Shown here: positions 16,789 through 26,175 of the stretch, one piece after another
Layout: the number at the start of each line of letters is the position of its first letter
Position numbering within the stretch: the stretch's first letter is position 1
DNA from: Lysobacterales bacterium
Lineage (GTDB): Bacteria; Pseudomonadota; Gammaproteobacteria; Xanthomonadales; Ahniellaceae
Direction of reading: 5' to 3'
Length of the DNA: 64,000 nt
Assembly (NCBI GenBank): GCA_016721845.1
Contig: JADKHK010000013.1
Span: 1,966,501 to 2,030,500 of the forward strand
Position numbers and translations under genes: made by a program
The notes under the pieces: generated by a model
What the model was told of the DNA's origin: nothing
The model's database searches: none
What the model saw: only the letters and a program-made list of their open reading frames with translations

Positions 16789-18711
16789 GTGATCAAGCGT
16801 CGTACCGGTTTCCTGTTGTCTCTCGCTGCTGCGGCAGTCCCGTTCGCGTCGGTTTCGGCCGCTCAACTGGCGGCCAAGCAACTCGCCGGTCCGCCGTCCG
16901 AATTCGCCGACATGGCTGCGGTCGAACCTGCCCGCACCGCCGTGCATTCGAAGTCGGCCCTGTTGCCGGTGCAGCTGGAGAAGCTGGCGAATGGCCGTTA
17001 CGGCTGGCAATCGACGCTGCCCGTGGAGGGCGAAGACCTGCGCCTGCTCAGTTTCTCGGGTGCGAAGTCGCAGTGGGATCTCGGCCTGCGTGACCCGATG
17101 GGCACGCGTGCGAAATCGGTGCGCGACATGGCCCAGGAACTCGATCGCACCAATTTCACGCTGGAAGGCCAGAGTTTCCCCGCGGTGCGCTACGGCTTCA
17201 AGGCGATGATGCCGGGTGACTGGACCTTGTCGGTGGAGTCCGATTCGGCTGCCGCCGGTTTCGTGCTCGTCGAAGGCGCCGGCAAGACGCGCCTGATGGC
17301 GCACCAGACCAGTTTCAATCAGCAGGTCGGCAAGCGCCTCGGCTTTGTCGCCTCGGTGTACGACGAAGAAGGTGGCGATAGCGTGCCGCAGATCGCCGGC
17401 GCCAAGCTGCGCGTCACCGGCCCGGACGGCATCGCCGAGTACCCGATGTTCGACGATGGTCTGCATGGCGATGCCAAGGCGATGGACGGCTTGTTCGGCG
17501 CCGACTTCTCGCCGCGCGCTTCCGGTGATTTCACCGCGCAGGTGATCGCGACCGGTCGCACCGGCGACGGCAAGGGCTTCGTGCGCAGTGCCGAGTTCGC
17601 GTTGCCGGTGATCGCCGACCAACTGAGCGTGCGCAACAGCGTCGTGTTCGCGAAGACGGTCTCGGATCGTCGCATCGCGCTCGACCTCGATGTCTCGATC
17701 GCCAAGGCGAGCAGCGATCACTACCGCGTGATCGGCGAAGTCTGGGGCAAGCGCAATGGCCGCGATGTCGCCATTGCCTGGATCGGCGGCATGAGCGAAC
17801 TCGATGGCGGCCGACTGCCGCTGTCGCTGGACGCCCGCTGGATCGCCAGGGCGAAAGCGGTCGGCCCGTTCACGCTGCGCAACCTGCGCATCGAAGACCC
17901 CAACCACTTCGTGCCGCTGGCCAAGATCGCGGAACTGCCGATCGACATCGGCGTGCTGCCGAAGGCCGCGTTCTCGCGCGGCGCGGCCATCGACGACGAG
18001 ATGCGCCAAGGCGCACGCCCGACCAATCTGGTCCAGGGCAAGGGCGTCGGCACCAAATTGCTGCTTGTGCACGGCTATTGCTCGGGCGACGCCTGGGGTC
18101 CGGTGGCCGGCCAGTTCGCGAACTCGGCCGTGTTCAAGGACTTCAACCAGAACCGTTCGCATGACCAGTTCGCCAACCTGATCAAGAACTTCGGTGCGAC
18201 CTGGAATTCCTATGGGATCGTTGCGCACAGCCAGGGTGGTGCGGCGGCACTGCACCTCTACACCTACTACTGGTCGGGACTCGACTACGCCACCGGTGCA
18301 CGCCTGATCCAGTCGGTCGGCACGCCCTATCAAGGCACAGCGCTGGCCGGCAATGCCGCGGTGCTGGGCTCGGTGTTCGGCGTCGGTTGCGGCACCAATG
18401 CCAACCTGACCTACAGCGGTGCATCCAGCTGGCTCGCCGGCATCCCGAGCAGCAGCCGCGCCAAGGTCAATTACTACACGACCTCGTTCAAGCTCACCAA
18501 CTGGTACACGAACGATTACTGCAACATGGCCACCGACCTGTTGCTCAATGACCCCGAAGATGGCACCACCGAACAGACCAAGGGCCAGTTGAGCGGTGCC
18601 TACAATCAGGGACACAAGACCGGCTGGTGCCACACCAGCGGCATGCGTGACCCGGCCCAGGTCACCGACAGCAGCCGCAACAGCACGATGAACGCGAACG
18701 CGGCGCGCTGA
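16789..18711 (+). CDS. secreted alpha/beta hydrolase, resembles conditioned-medium-factor-type proteins
   Basis: A 640-residue exported protein starting at GTG 16789, which has GGGAGGG 4 bp upstream and gives a clean signal peptide (MIKRRTGFLLSLAAAAVPFASVSA). The first 420 or so residues look like beta-rich, Ig-like modules, with GPDGIAEYPMFDDGLHGDA and DGLFGADFSPRASGDFTAQV. The C-terminal part is an alpha/beta hydrolase: TKLLLVHGYCSG (oxyanion region), nucleophile Ser in VAHSQGGAAALH, and SVGTPYQGTALAG as in lipases. A late His in GHKTGWCHTSG could complete the triad. The architecture reminds me of proteins annotated conditioned medium factor in Xanthomonadales; that name says little about function. 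A strong terminator follows. Confidence 0.82.
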   Translation: MIKRRTGFLLSLAAAAVPFASVSAAQLAAKQLAGPPSEFADMAAVEPARTAVHSKSALLPVQLEKLANGRYGWQSTLPVEGEDLRLLSFSGAKSQWDLGLRDPMGTRAKSVRDMAQELDRTNFTLEGQSFPAVRYGFKAMMPGDWTLSVESDSAAAGFVLVEGAGKTRLMAHQTSFNQQVGKRLGFVASVYDEEGGDSVPQIAGAKLRVTGPDGIAEYPMFDDGLHGDAKAMDGLFGADFSPRASGDFTAQVIATGRTGDGKGFVRSAEFALPVIADQLSVRNSVVFAKTVSDRRIALDLDVSIAKASSDHYRVIGEVWGKRNGRDVAIAWIGGMSELDGGRLPLSLDARWIARAKAVGPFTLRNLRIEDPNHFVPLAKIAELPIDIGVLPKAAFSRGAAIDDEMRQGARPTNLVQGKGVGTKLLLVHGYCSGDAWGPVAGQFANSAVFKDFNQNRSHDQFANLIKNFGATWNSYGIVAHSQGGAAALHLYTYYWSGLDYATGARLIQSVGTPYQGTALAGNAAVLGSVFGVGCGTNANLTYSGASSWLAGIPSSSRAKVNYYTTSFKLTNWYTNDYCNMATDLLLNDPEDGTTEQTKGQLSGAYNQGHKTGWCHTSGMRDPAQVTDSSRNSTMNANAAR

Positions 18712-18732
18712 TCCAGCCATCGCTTCGAAGCC

Positions 18733-18765
18733 AAAACCGCGGTCCGTAGGGGCCGCGGTTTTTTT
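18733..18765 (+). terminator. Rho-independent terminator of the hydrolase gene
   Basis: Arms AAAACCGCGG (18733-18742) and CCGCGGTTTT (18753-18762) pair perfectly around a 10-nt loop, and a run of seven T follows on the plus strand. It lies 22 bp after the stop codon. Confidence 0.9.
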
Positions 18766-19085
18766 GTCGCCGGGTGATGCGCGCGACCGGACGCCACGGG
18801 TGTGCCGAATGATTCCCGACCGATGCCTCCTGCGCAGACTCGGTCGTGGCGGCACAGCCACCTCAGGCAACCGCCGGATTTGCAGCACGACGATGCGAGC
18901 CCGCCTTGATGGTGCAGTCGCGACCCGCTCGCCAATCGCGGCTTTCAGGTTCGATCAGCACCATCGCCGACCGACTCGGGGAAGCGACTTCAGCGCGTGA
19001 CGGGAATTCTGCGATGCAAGGGACCATCGCCCCGGTCGATCCAGGCCCGGAATCCAATCGACGCCAACCGCGGCAACGACACGAA

Positions 19086-19112
19086 AGAAGAGACCCCGCC
19101 GCAGCGGGGTCC
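19086..19112 (-). terminator. Rho-independent terminator of the BNR/Ig-repeat gene
   Basis: Stem GACCCCGC / GCGGGGTC (19092-19111) with a 4-nt loop, followed on the minus strand by a pyrimidine-rich TCTTCTTTC stretch. It begins 14 bp after the stop codon at 19126. Confidence 0.8.
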
Positions 19113-19125
19113 CTTCGACCTGAGC

Positions 19126-22100
19126 TCAGTCAGCCGCACGCGGCGGCGGCGGTGTTTCAAAGCCGTCGGCGAACAAGCCCACCGGCAGCACCGTGACCGT
19201 GAATGACTGATTGGCCGACAAGGGCTCGGCATCGCTCGCCGTGACCGTAATCGGATACGTGCCCGGGACTGACGCACCGATCGGCGGCGTGCCCGAAATC
19301 ACGCCGGTACCGGGGTTGATTGTCAGCCATGCCGGCAGACCGGACGCGCTGTAAGTCAGGCTGGCGCTGTCGACGTCGTTGAATGCCGATGCAGTCGTGA
19401 TTGACAGTAGCAACGTCTCCGGACCCGACACGTTCGCAACGCTGCCAACTGCAGTCGGCGCATCATTCACGCAGGTCACCGTCACGCTCACCGTTGCACT
19501 GCTGCCACCGGTGATCGTGTAGGTGAACGAATCGGGGCCGCAGTAGTTCGCGTTCGGCGTGTAGGTCGCGTTCGCGCCGGCGGGACCGACGGCGGTGGTG
19601 CCGTTGGTCGCTGCACCCACGGCGGTCACGAGCTTGGTGCCGCCGTCGACATCGGTGTCATTGGTCAACACCGTGATCGACTTGGCGCCGCTGTCTTCAT
19701 TCACCGTTGCGCTATCGGCCACGGCCGCTGGCGCGTCGTCGACGCAAGTGACAGTCACGGTCACGGTCGCCGTTGATCCACCAGTGATCGTGTACGTGAA
19801 CGAATCCGGGCCGCAGTAGTTCGCGTTCGGCGTGTAGGTCGCGTTTGCGCCGGCGGGGCCGACGGCGGTGGTGCCGTTCGTCGCTGCACCCACGGCAGTG
19901 ACCAGCTTGGTGCCGCCGTCGATATCGGTGTCGTTGGTCAGCACGGCAATCGTGTTGGCGCCGCTGTCTTCGTTCACCGTTCCGCTGTCGGCCACAGCGA
20001 CCGGGGCGTCGTCGACGCAAGTGACAGTCACGGTCACGGTCGCCGTTGATCCACCAGTGATCGTGTACGTGAACGAGTCCGGGCCGCAGTAGTTCGCGTT
20101 CGGCGTGTAGGTCGCGTTCGCGCCGGCGGGTCCGACGGCGGTGGTGCCGTTCGCCGCTGCACCCACGGCGGTGACGAGCTTGGTGCCGCCGTCGATATCG
20201 GTGTCATTCGCCAACACCGTGATCGTGTTGGCGCCACTGTCTTCATTCACGGTCGAACTGTCGGCCACCGCCACTGGATTGTCGTCGACGCAGGTCACGG
20301 TGACGCTGACGGTCGCACTGCTGCCACCGGTGATCGTGTACGTGAACGAATCCGGGCCGCAGTAGTTCGCGTTCGGGGTGTAGGTCGCGTTCGCGCCGGC
20401 CGGACCGACGGCGGTGGTGCCGTTCGCCGCTGCACCCACGGCGGTGACAAGCTTGGTACCACCGTCGATGTCGGTGTCATTCGCCAACACCGTGATCGTG
20501 TTGGCGCCACTGTCTTCATTCACGGTCGAACTGTCGGCCACAGCGACCGGGGCGTCGTCGACGCAGGTCACGGTGACGGTCACCGTCGCACTGCTGCCAC
20601 CGGTGATCGTGTAAGTGAACGAATCCGGGCCGCAGTAGTTCGCGTTCGGGGCGTAGGTCGCGTTCGCGCCAGCGGGTCCGACGGCCGTCGTGCCGTTTGT
20701 CGCTGCACCCACGGCGGTGACGAGCTTGGTGCCGCCGTCGATATCGGTGTCGTTGGTCAGCACGGCAATCGTGTTGGCGCCGCTGTCTTCGTTCACCGTT
20801 GCGCTGTCGGCCACAGCGACCGGGGCGTCGTCGACGCAGGTCACGGTGACGGTCACCGTCGCACTGCTGCCACCGGTGATCGTGTAAGTGAACGAATCCG
20901 GGCCGCAGTAGTTCGCGTTCGGGGCGTAGGTCGCGTTCGCGCCAGCGGGTCCGACGGCCGTCGTGCCATTGGTGGCCGTGCCGACGGAGGTGACGAGTTT
21001 GGTGCCGCCGTCGACATCGGTGTCGTTGGTCAGCACGGCAATCGTGTTGGCGCCGCTGTCTTCGTTCACCGTTGCGCTGTCGGCCACGGCCATTGGCGCG
21101 TCATCGACGCAGGTCACGGTGACGGTCACCGTCGCACTGCTGCCACCGGTGATCGTGTAGGTGAACGAGTCCGGACCGCAGTAGTTCGCGCTCGGTGTGT
21201 AGGTCGCGTTCGCGCCAGCCGGCCCGACGGCCGTCGTGCCATTCGTCGCTGCACCCACGGCGGTGACGAGCTTGGTGCCGCCGTCGATATCGGTGTCGTT
21301 GGTCAACACCGTGATCGAATTGGCGCCGCTGTCTTCGTTCACCGTTGCGCTGTCGGCCACGGCCACTGGCGCGTCGTCGACGCAGGTCACGGTGACGGTC
21401 ACCGTCGCGCTGCTGCCACCGGTGATCGTGTAAGTGAAGCTGTCCGGGCCGCAGTAGTTCGCGTTCGGGGTGTAGGTCGCGTTCGCGCCGCCAGGACCGA
21501 CCGCCGTGGAGCCATTGGTTGCCAAACCCACGGCGGTCACGACAAACGCGGTCCCGTCCGGGTCCGGCGTATCGTTGCTCAACACCGAGACTGCGTTGGC
21601 GCCGCTATCTTCGTTCACGGTCGGGCTGTCGTTGACAGCGGTTGCCGGTCCGTCGTCGACGCAAGTCACGGTGACACTGACCGTGGCCGAAGATCCACCA
21701 GTGATCGTGTACGTGAACGAGTCCGGGCCGCAGTAGTTCGCGTTCGGGGTGTAGGTCGCGTTCGCGCCGGCCGGACCGACAGCGGTGGTGCCGTTCGTCG
21801 CTGCACCCACGGCGGTGACGAGCTTGGTGCCGCCGTCGATATCGGTGTCGTTGGTCAACACCGTGATCGAATTGGCGCCGCTGTCTTCATTCACCGTTGC
21901 GCTGTCGGCCACGGCCACTGGCGCGTCGTCGACGCAGGTCACGGTGACGGTCACCGTCGCACTGCTGCCACCGGTGATCGTGTACGTGAACGAATCGGGG
22001 CCGCAGTAGTTCGCGTTCGGTGTATAGGTCGCGTTCGCGCCGGCCGGACCGACGGCGGTGGTGCCGTTCGTCGCTGCACCGACGGCGGTGACGAGCTTGG

Positions 22101-25100
22101 TACCACCGTCGATGTCGGTGTCATTCGCCAACACCGTGATCGTGTTGGCGCCACTGTCTTCATTCACGGTCGAACTGTCGGCCACGGCCACTGGCGCGTC
22201 GTCGACGCAGGTCACGGTGACGGTCACCGTCGCATTGCTGCCACCGGTGATCGTGTAAGTGAAGCTGTCCGGGCCGCAGTAGTTCGCGTTCGGCGTGTAG
22301 GTCGCGTTCGCGCCGGCCGGACCGACCGCCGTCGCGCCATTGCTGGCCGTGCCGACGGCCGTGACCAGCTTGGTGCCGCCATCGACATCGGTATCGTTGG
22401 TCAGCACGGCAATCGTGTTGGCGCCGCTGTCTTCGTTCACCGTCGCACTGTCGTTCACTGCAACCGGCGGATCATCGACCGCTGCCACGGTCACCGTGAA
22501 GCTCGTCTCGGTGAATAGACCGCCGCCATCAGTCACACGCAACGTGATGGTCGTCACGCCACTTTGATTGGCGGCAGGTGTGATCGTCACGGTACGGTTC
22601 GCACCACTGCCGCCGAAGCTGATGTTCGCCACGTTGTTGGGGACCAGCGTCGTATTGCTCGATGTTCCGGAGAGACTCAAACTCGCCACGGCGGTTTCTG
22701 CGTCACCGACGGTGACCGCGAGTGCGCCGGTATTGGCATCCTCGTTGATGTTCTGGTTCGACGGTCCGGTGATGGTCGGCGCCGTGTTCGGCGTGCTCGT
22801 CAGCGTCGTCGCAAACACACCACGCCCATGCGTGAACGCATAGAGTTTCCAATTGCTGGCATCGACCTGATGCAGATCGAGATGCTCGGTGAACACGTTG
22901 GCGAAACCGGTATTCTCGCGGGCCCAATTGGCGCCACCGTCCAGGGTCACGAAGACACCGAGGTCGGTTCCCACCCAGAGCGTGCTGGCGGAACGCGGAT
23001 CGACGAGCACCGAATGGGCCGGGATGTCCGGCAAGGCATTGACGCCGACGCCATCGATGGCCGACCAGGTCGCGCCGCCGTCGGTGGTCTTCCAGACGTG
23101 CGAGCCGGTGAAAGTGGCATAGGTCGCGTAAGCGATCAGCGAATTGGCCGGATCGAACGCGAACGACGATACATACCCCGTTCGCGGCTGCACACCCGAC
23201 CACACCGTCGTGCCGACGGTGGTGGTGGCTGAACTGCTGCGATAGATGAAGCCGCAATCGGTGCCCGACAATGCACGATCGGAATTTCCTGGCGCAATGG
23301 CATGCGCCGAGAAGATCTGCCCGGCACAGGCGGCATTCACCGACGCACTCGCGGCGGTCCAGGAGTCGCCACTGTTGGCGGTGCGCCACAGCCGCTGGCC
23401 GCCAGTCCACAGACGCGTGGCCGTATTCGGGTCCATCACGAAGGGATTGATGAACTGGAAACTGTCGGTAATGCCGGTGATCTTGTTCGCCCAGGTCGCA
23501 CCGCCATCATCCGATCGCTGGATGCTGATGTCGTAGTTCTCGGCAAACAACTGGTTGGTGTTCGACGGATTGACGGCCACGTAGCCGCCATCGCCACCGA
23601 GGATTTCGGTCCAGCCGTTCAAGCCGGCAGCGTCGGTGCCGCGATTGGTGCCATTGTCCTGGGTGCCGCCGAAGTAGGTCGTGCCATTCGGATAAATGTC
23701 ACCGTGATAGAACTGGGTAATGCCGAGGCTCAGATTCTGGTTGTTCCAGGTCGCCGAGCGCAGGTCGCCGTAGACGCTGGGATTGAATGCCGTCTTTGAC
23801 TGCGCGCGCACCGCGGTGTGCGCGTCCGAGGCCTGCTGGATTCCACCGTCATTGCCGATGAAGAAGCGCGTCTCGGTGGTGCCGTTGTAGCCGGGATGGA
23901 ATATGTATTTGTGATGGTCGGCGTGGGCGTAGTACTGCTCGTCCGCCACGGGATCCAGCCACCAATACGACAAGCCGCCCCAGGTCGCACCGCCATCGTC
24001 CGAGCGGAACAAGTCGATACCGCCGGCGAAGATCTGGTCGCGATTGGTTGGATGAACCGCCAGCGTATTGTCATACCAGCCCTGTCCGTAGATCGAACCA
24101 TTGATGGCCGACACCGGATTGGAAAAGATCAGGTTGCCCCACTGGTAACCAGGTGGGTTGAAATTGGCCGAGAAGTCGTTGGTGAAGCGCGTAGTCCAGG
24201 TCGCGCCGCCATCGATCGAGCGGAACACCTTGTAGACGCCATCTTCGAAACTGCCGCAAGCCACCGCACCCGACGAACTGCAGGCGAACACGGCATACGC
24301 ATAAGTGTTGTCGGATGGCGCATAGGACACCGAGGCCCGCGCTTGACCCGCAGCAGCCGCGATCACCGCCGCGAATGTGCCGCCACCGCGCGCATTGGTA
24401 TTGCGGTACAGGGCCGACGTGGGCTTCGCGAACGACGCCGAGTAGAAACTGCCACAGGCAGCCAGCACGGTATCGGCCGGCCCGGAACCCGGTCGCGCAG
24501 AGAGATCGAAACAGCCGCCCACATGCCCTTGGGTCTCGGTAAATGCCGTCCAGCTGGTGCCGGAATCGGTCGACACGAACACGCCGATCCGCGTCGCGGC
24601 ATACAGCGTGTTGGCGTCGTTCGGGCTCTGGATCAGATCGTTGACGCGCTGGAAGTTCGTCACGTTGGTCGACGCCAACTGGTTCCACGTTGCGCCACCG
24701 TCTGTGGACAAAAAGATGCCGGCGCCGCGCTGGGCATCGACGTTGAACATGCCTTCACCGGTACCGGCCCAGATGCGATTCCCGTTGGTTCGATCGACGA
24801 CGATCTGGGAGACCGCGAGATTCGCCATCAGGTCGCCGATCGGCGCCCAGGAATTGCCGCCATCGGTGGACTTGAAGACACCGCCCGCCACGCCGCCGAC
24901 GTACATCGTGTTCGGCGTCACCGGGTCGAACGCGATCGCACGGGTACGTCCGCCGATATTGCCCGGTCCCTTTTCTGTCCACGTCACTGCCGTCGGTGCA
25001 CGGCCGGCCGGAAAGATTTCACGCGCAGCACCATCAGCGACCGGCATTCGATTGGCGTGGCTGCGCGCATCGACGTAGCGCTGGTAAGGCAAGCTGCGCT

Positions 25101-25326
25101 CGCCTTGAGGCAAGCGCTTCTTCAGCGCGAATTCTTCGGCCAAGTCGGGCTGGTCGTAGCGCTTGTGCTCCTCGCCTTCCTCCCGCAGCTTCTCGTCCAC
25201 TGCTGCACGGGAGATTCGGGTTTCCGGCGTCACGCTTCGGACTGACCGGACCGCTCCCTCGGTGGAGTCGGACCAAGCCGGAGAACCGACGACACACATC
25301 AGAGCAGCAAGCACAAGGCGCTTCAT
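19126..25326 (-). CDS. giant secreted BNR-propeller / tandem Ig-like repeat protein
   Basis: A 2066-residue exported protein with a signal peptide (MKRLVLAALMCVVGSPAWS). Residues about 120-830 form a sortilin/BNR-type propeller with nine Asp-box motifs, for example STDGGNSW, SIDGGATW, SDDGGATW and TTDGGATW. A cadherin-like domain (about 845-949) follows. Residues 950-1952 are eleven near-identical 91-residue repeats (one of 93) of the type NEDSGANTITVLxNDTD, each with two cysteines (NYCGPDSF and VTVTC). A putative-Ig (He_PIG) domain follows (about 1953-2045, LPAWLTINPGTGVISGTPP), then the tail LFADGFETPPPPRAAD. A fibrous surface adhesin or secreted binding protein is the likely role (inference). 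No protease or glycosidase core is visible. The C-terminal LFADGFE is a tail I associate with secreted proteins of this lineage. Confidence 0.93.
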   Translation of the reverse strand: MKRLVLAALMCVVGSPAWSDSTEGAVRSVRSVTPETRISRAAVDEKLREEGEEHKRYDQPDLAEEFALKKRLPQGERSLPYQRYVDARSHANRMPVADGAAREIFPAGRAPTAVTWTEKGPGNIGGRTRAIAFDPVTPNTMYVGGVAGGVFKSTDGGNSWAPIGDLMANLAVSQIVVDRTNGNRIWAGTGEGMFNVDAQRGAGIFLSTDGGATWNQLASTNVTNFQRVNDLIQSPNDANTLYAATRIGVFVSTDSGTSWTAFTETQGHVGGCFDLSARPGSGPADTVLAACGSFYSASFAKPTSALYRNTNARGGGTFAAVIAAAAGQARASVSYAPSDNTYAYAVFACSSSGAVACGSFEDGVYKVFRSIDGGATWTTRFTNDFSANFNPPGYQWGNLIFSNPVSAINGSIYGQGWYDNTLAVHPTNRDQIFAGGIDLFRSDDGGATWGGLSYWWLDPVADEQYYAHADHHKYIFHPGYNGTTETRFFIGNDGGIQQASDAHTAVRAQSKTAFNPSVYGDLRSATWNNQNLSLGITQFYHGDIYPNGTTYFGGTQDNGTNRGTDAAGLNGWTEILGGDGGYVAVNPSNTNQLFAENYDISIQRSDDGGATWANKITGITDSFQFINPFVMDPNTATRLWTGGQRLWRTANSGDSWTAASASVNAACAGQIFSAHAIAPGNSDRALSGTDCGFIYRSSSATTTVGTTVWSGVQPRTGYVSSFAFDPANSLIAYATYATFTGSHVWKTTDGGATWSAIDGVGVNALPDIPAHSVLVDPRSASTLWVGTDLGVFVTLDGGANWARENTGFANVFTEHLDLHQVDASNWKLYAFTHGRGVFATTLTSTPNTAPTITGPSNQNINEDANTGALAVTVGDAETAVASLSLSGTSSNTTLVPNNVANISFGGSGANRTVTITPAANQSGVTTITLRVTDGGGLFTETSFTVTVAAVDDPPVAVNDSATVNEDSGANTIAVLTNDTDVDGGTKLVTAVGTASNGATAVGPAGANATYTPNANYCGPDSFTYTITGGSNATVTVTVTCVDDAPVAVADSSTVNEDSGANTITVLANDTDIDGGTKLVTAVGAATNGTTAVGPAGANATYTPNANYCGPDSFTYTITGGSSATVTVTVTCVDDAPVAVADSATVNEDSGANSITVLTNDTDIDGGTKLVTAVGAATNGTTAVGPAGANATYTPNANYCGPDSFTYTITGGSSATVSVTVTCVDDGPATAVNDSPTVNEDSGANAVSVLSNDTPDPDGTAFVVTAVGLATNGSTAVGPGGANATYTPNANYCGPDSFTYTITGGSSATVTVTVTCVDDAPVAVADSATVNEDSGANSITVLTNDTDIDGGTKLVTAVGAATNGTTAVGPAGANATYTPSANYCGPDSFTYTITGGSSATVTVTVTCVDDAPMAVADSATVNEDSGANTIAVLTNDTDVDGGTKLVTSVGTATNGTTAVGPAGANATYAPNANYCGPDSFTYTITGGSSATVTVTVTCVDDAPVAVADSATVNEDSGANTIAVLTNDTDIDGGTKLVTAVGAATNGTTAVGPAGANATYAPNANYCGPDSFTYTITGGSSATVTVTVTCVDDAPVAVADSSTVNEDSGANTITVLANDTDIDGGTKLVTAVGAAANGTTAVGPAGANATYTPNANYCGPDSFTYTITGGSSATVSVTVTCVDDNPVAVADSSTVNEDSGANTITVLANDTDIDGGTKLVTAVGAAANGTTAVGPAGANATYTPNANYCGPDSFTYTITGGSTATVTVTVTCVDDAPVAVADSGTVNEDSGANTIAVLTNDTDIDGGTKLVTAVGAATNGTTAVGPAGANATYTPNANYCGPDSFTYTITGGSTATVTVTVTCVDDAPAAVADSATVNEDSGAKSITVLTNDTDVDGGTKLVTAVGAATNGTTAVGPAGANATYTPNANYCGPDSFTYTITGGSSATVSVTVTCVNDAPTAVGSVANVSGPETLLLSITTASAFNDVDSASLTYSASGLPAWLTINPGTGVISGTPPIGASVPGTYPITVTASDAEPLSANQSFTVTVLPVGLFADGFETPPPPRAAD
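19471..22479 (-). repeat. eleven tandem 273-bp repeats inside the giant adhesin-like gene
   Basis: 3009 bp equals 11 x 273 + 6. The extra 6 bp come from the fourth unit in protein order, which reads SNDTPDPDGTAFVV instead of NDTDIDGGTKLV. Units differ by few residues, and long DNA stretches are identical between units, so copy number is likely to vary by recombination and to be hard to assemble. The regular plus-strand frames of 65-76 codons here are antisense by-products. Confidence 0.97.
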
Positions 25327-25419
25327 ATCAATCCCCCGTCACGATGGTCGGGATGCTAGCTCGTCGAGTTTCCGGGCATCGGCCAGATCGGTCGGAAATT
25401 GGTCAACAATCTTGCAGCA

Positions 25420-26175
25420 TCAAGGCGTCTGCACCTGCCACACCAGCGTCGCCATTCGACCCGTGCGCTGGTCGCGGCGATGCGAATAAAACTGCTGCGG
25501 CGCAACATGCGTGCACAGAGCGCAATCGGCGATGCGAACGAGACCCAGTTTCATCAAACGCAGGCGCGCGAGCATCGCGAGATCGCACAGAAAGTGGCCG
25601 GGGCGTGCACTCGGCTTGAAGGCTGCGAAGGCGAGCCTGTCCGCGACCACGAACCGCTCCCGGACTTCCGGACCGACCTCGAACGCCGCTTGGCGAATGC
25701 CGGGGCCGATCCACGCGTGAATGCGCGACGGGTCGTGCCGCATCGCGGCAACAGTCGCTTCCAGCACCCCGTCCGCAAGCCCGCGCCAGCCGGCGTGCGC
25801 AGCGCCGATCGACGACGCATCGTCGGCCGCGAACACGACTGGCAGGCAATCCGCAGTGAGAATCGCCAGGACCCGTCCGGGCTCGCGCGTGACCGCGGCG
25901 TCGGCTTCAGGAACCTCGCCAGGCGCGACGACGTCAGCGTCTGCGACCTGTGTGCCATGCACTTGACGCAACCACAATGGCTCGGCGGGCAACGCGAACG
26001 TCTGCCACAATGCGGCGCGGTTCGCGACGACCGCCGCCGGATCGTCACCGACGTGATCGCCGAGATTGAACACATCGAACGGCGGCTGCGACTCACCCGG
26101 CCCTCGGCGCGTCGTCGTGAACGCCTGCACGCGCGCAGGGGCCTGCCAATGCGCGCGAATGACGGTGTCGATCAC
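25420..26175 (-). CDS. pgeF: peptidoglycan editing factor / polyphenol-oxidase-like multicopper protein (YfiH family)
   Basis: A 251-residue cytoplasmic protein of the YfiH/PgeF (laccase-domain) family. E. coli PgeF removes mis-incorporated L-Ser from UDP-MurNAc precursors; other members were described as purine nucleoside phosphorylases or laccases. The metal/active-site motifs are present: [22 protein letters not shown] and [13 protein letters not shown]. The C-terminus has [15 protein letters not shown]. The ATG overlaps the rluD stop by 4 bp (26172-26175), so the two are co-translated as in many proteobacteria. In E. coli clpB comes next; here the giant adhesin-like gene takes that place. 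Confidence 0.93.
   Translation of the reverse strand: MIDTVIRAHWQAPARVQAFTTTRRGPGESQPPFDVFNLGDHVGDDPAAVVANRAALWQTFALPAEPLWLRQVHGTQVADADVVAPGEVPEADAAVTREPGRVLAILTADCLPVVFAADDASSIGAAHAGWRGLADGVLEATVAAMRHDPSRIHAWIGPGIRQAAFEVGPEVRERFVVADRLAFAAFKPSARPGHFLCDLAMLARLRLMKLGLVRIADCALCTHVAPQQFYSHRRDQRTGRMATLVWQVQTP

Larger units (their letters stand above)
18712..19125. other. 414-bp convergent intergenic region
   Basis: Lies between the hydrolase (+) and the BNR/Ig-repeat gene (-). It holds one terminator for each gene at its ends. Short open frames between them show no start site, motif or codon pattern that supports a gene. I see nothing else in it. Confidence 0.6.

Noticed and set aside
19471..22479. 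Tandem array considered as a CRISPR
   Set aside because: Units are 273 bp, in frame and continuous, with no short repeat/spacer alternation and no cas genes.
19595..22567. Regular series of 65-76-codon plus-strand frames spaced 273 bp
   Set aside because: They mirror the tandem repeats of the minus-strand gene; all are near-copies of one antisense peptide.
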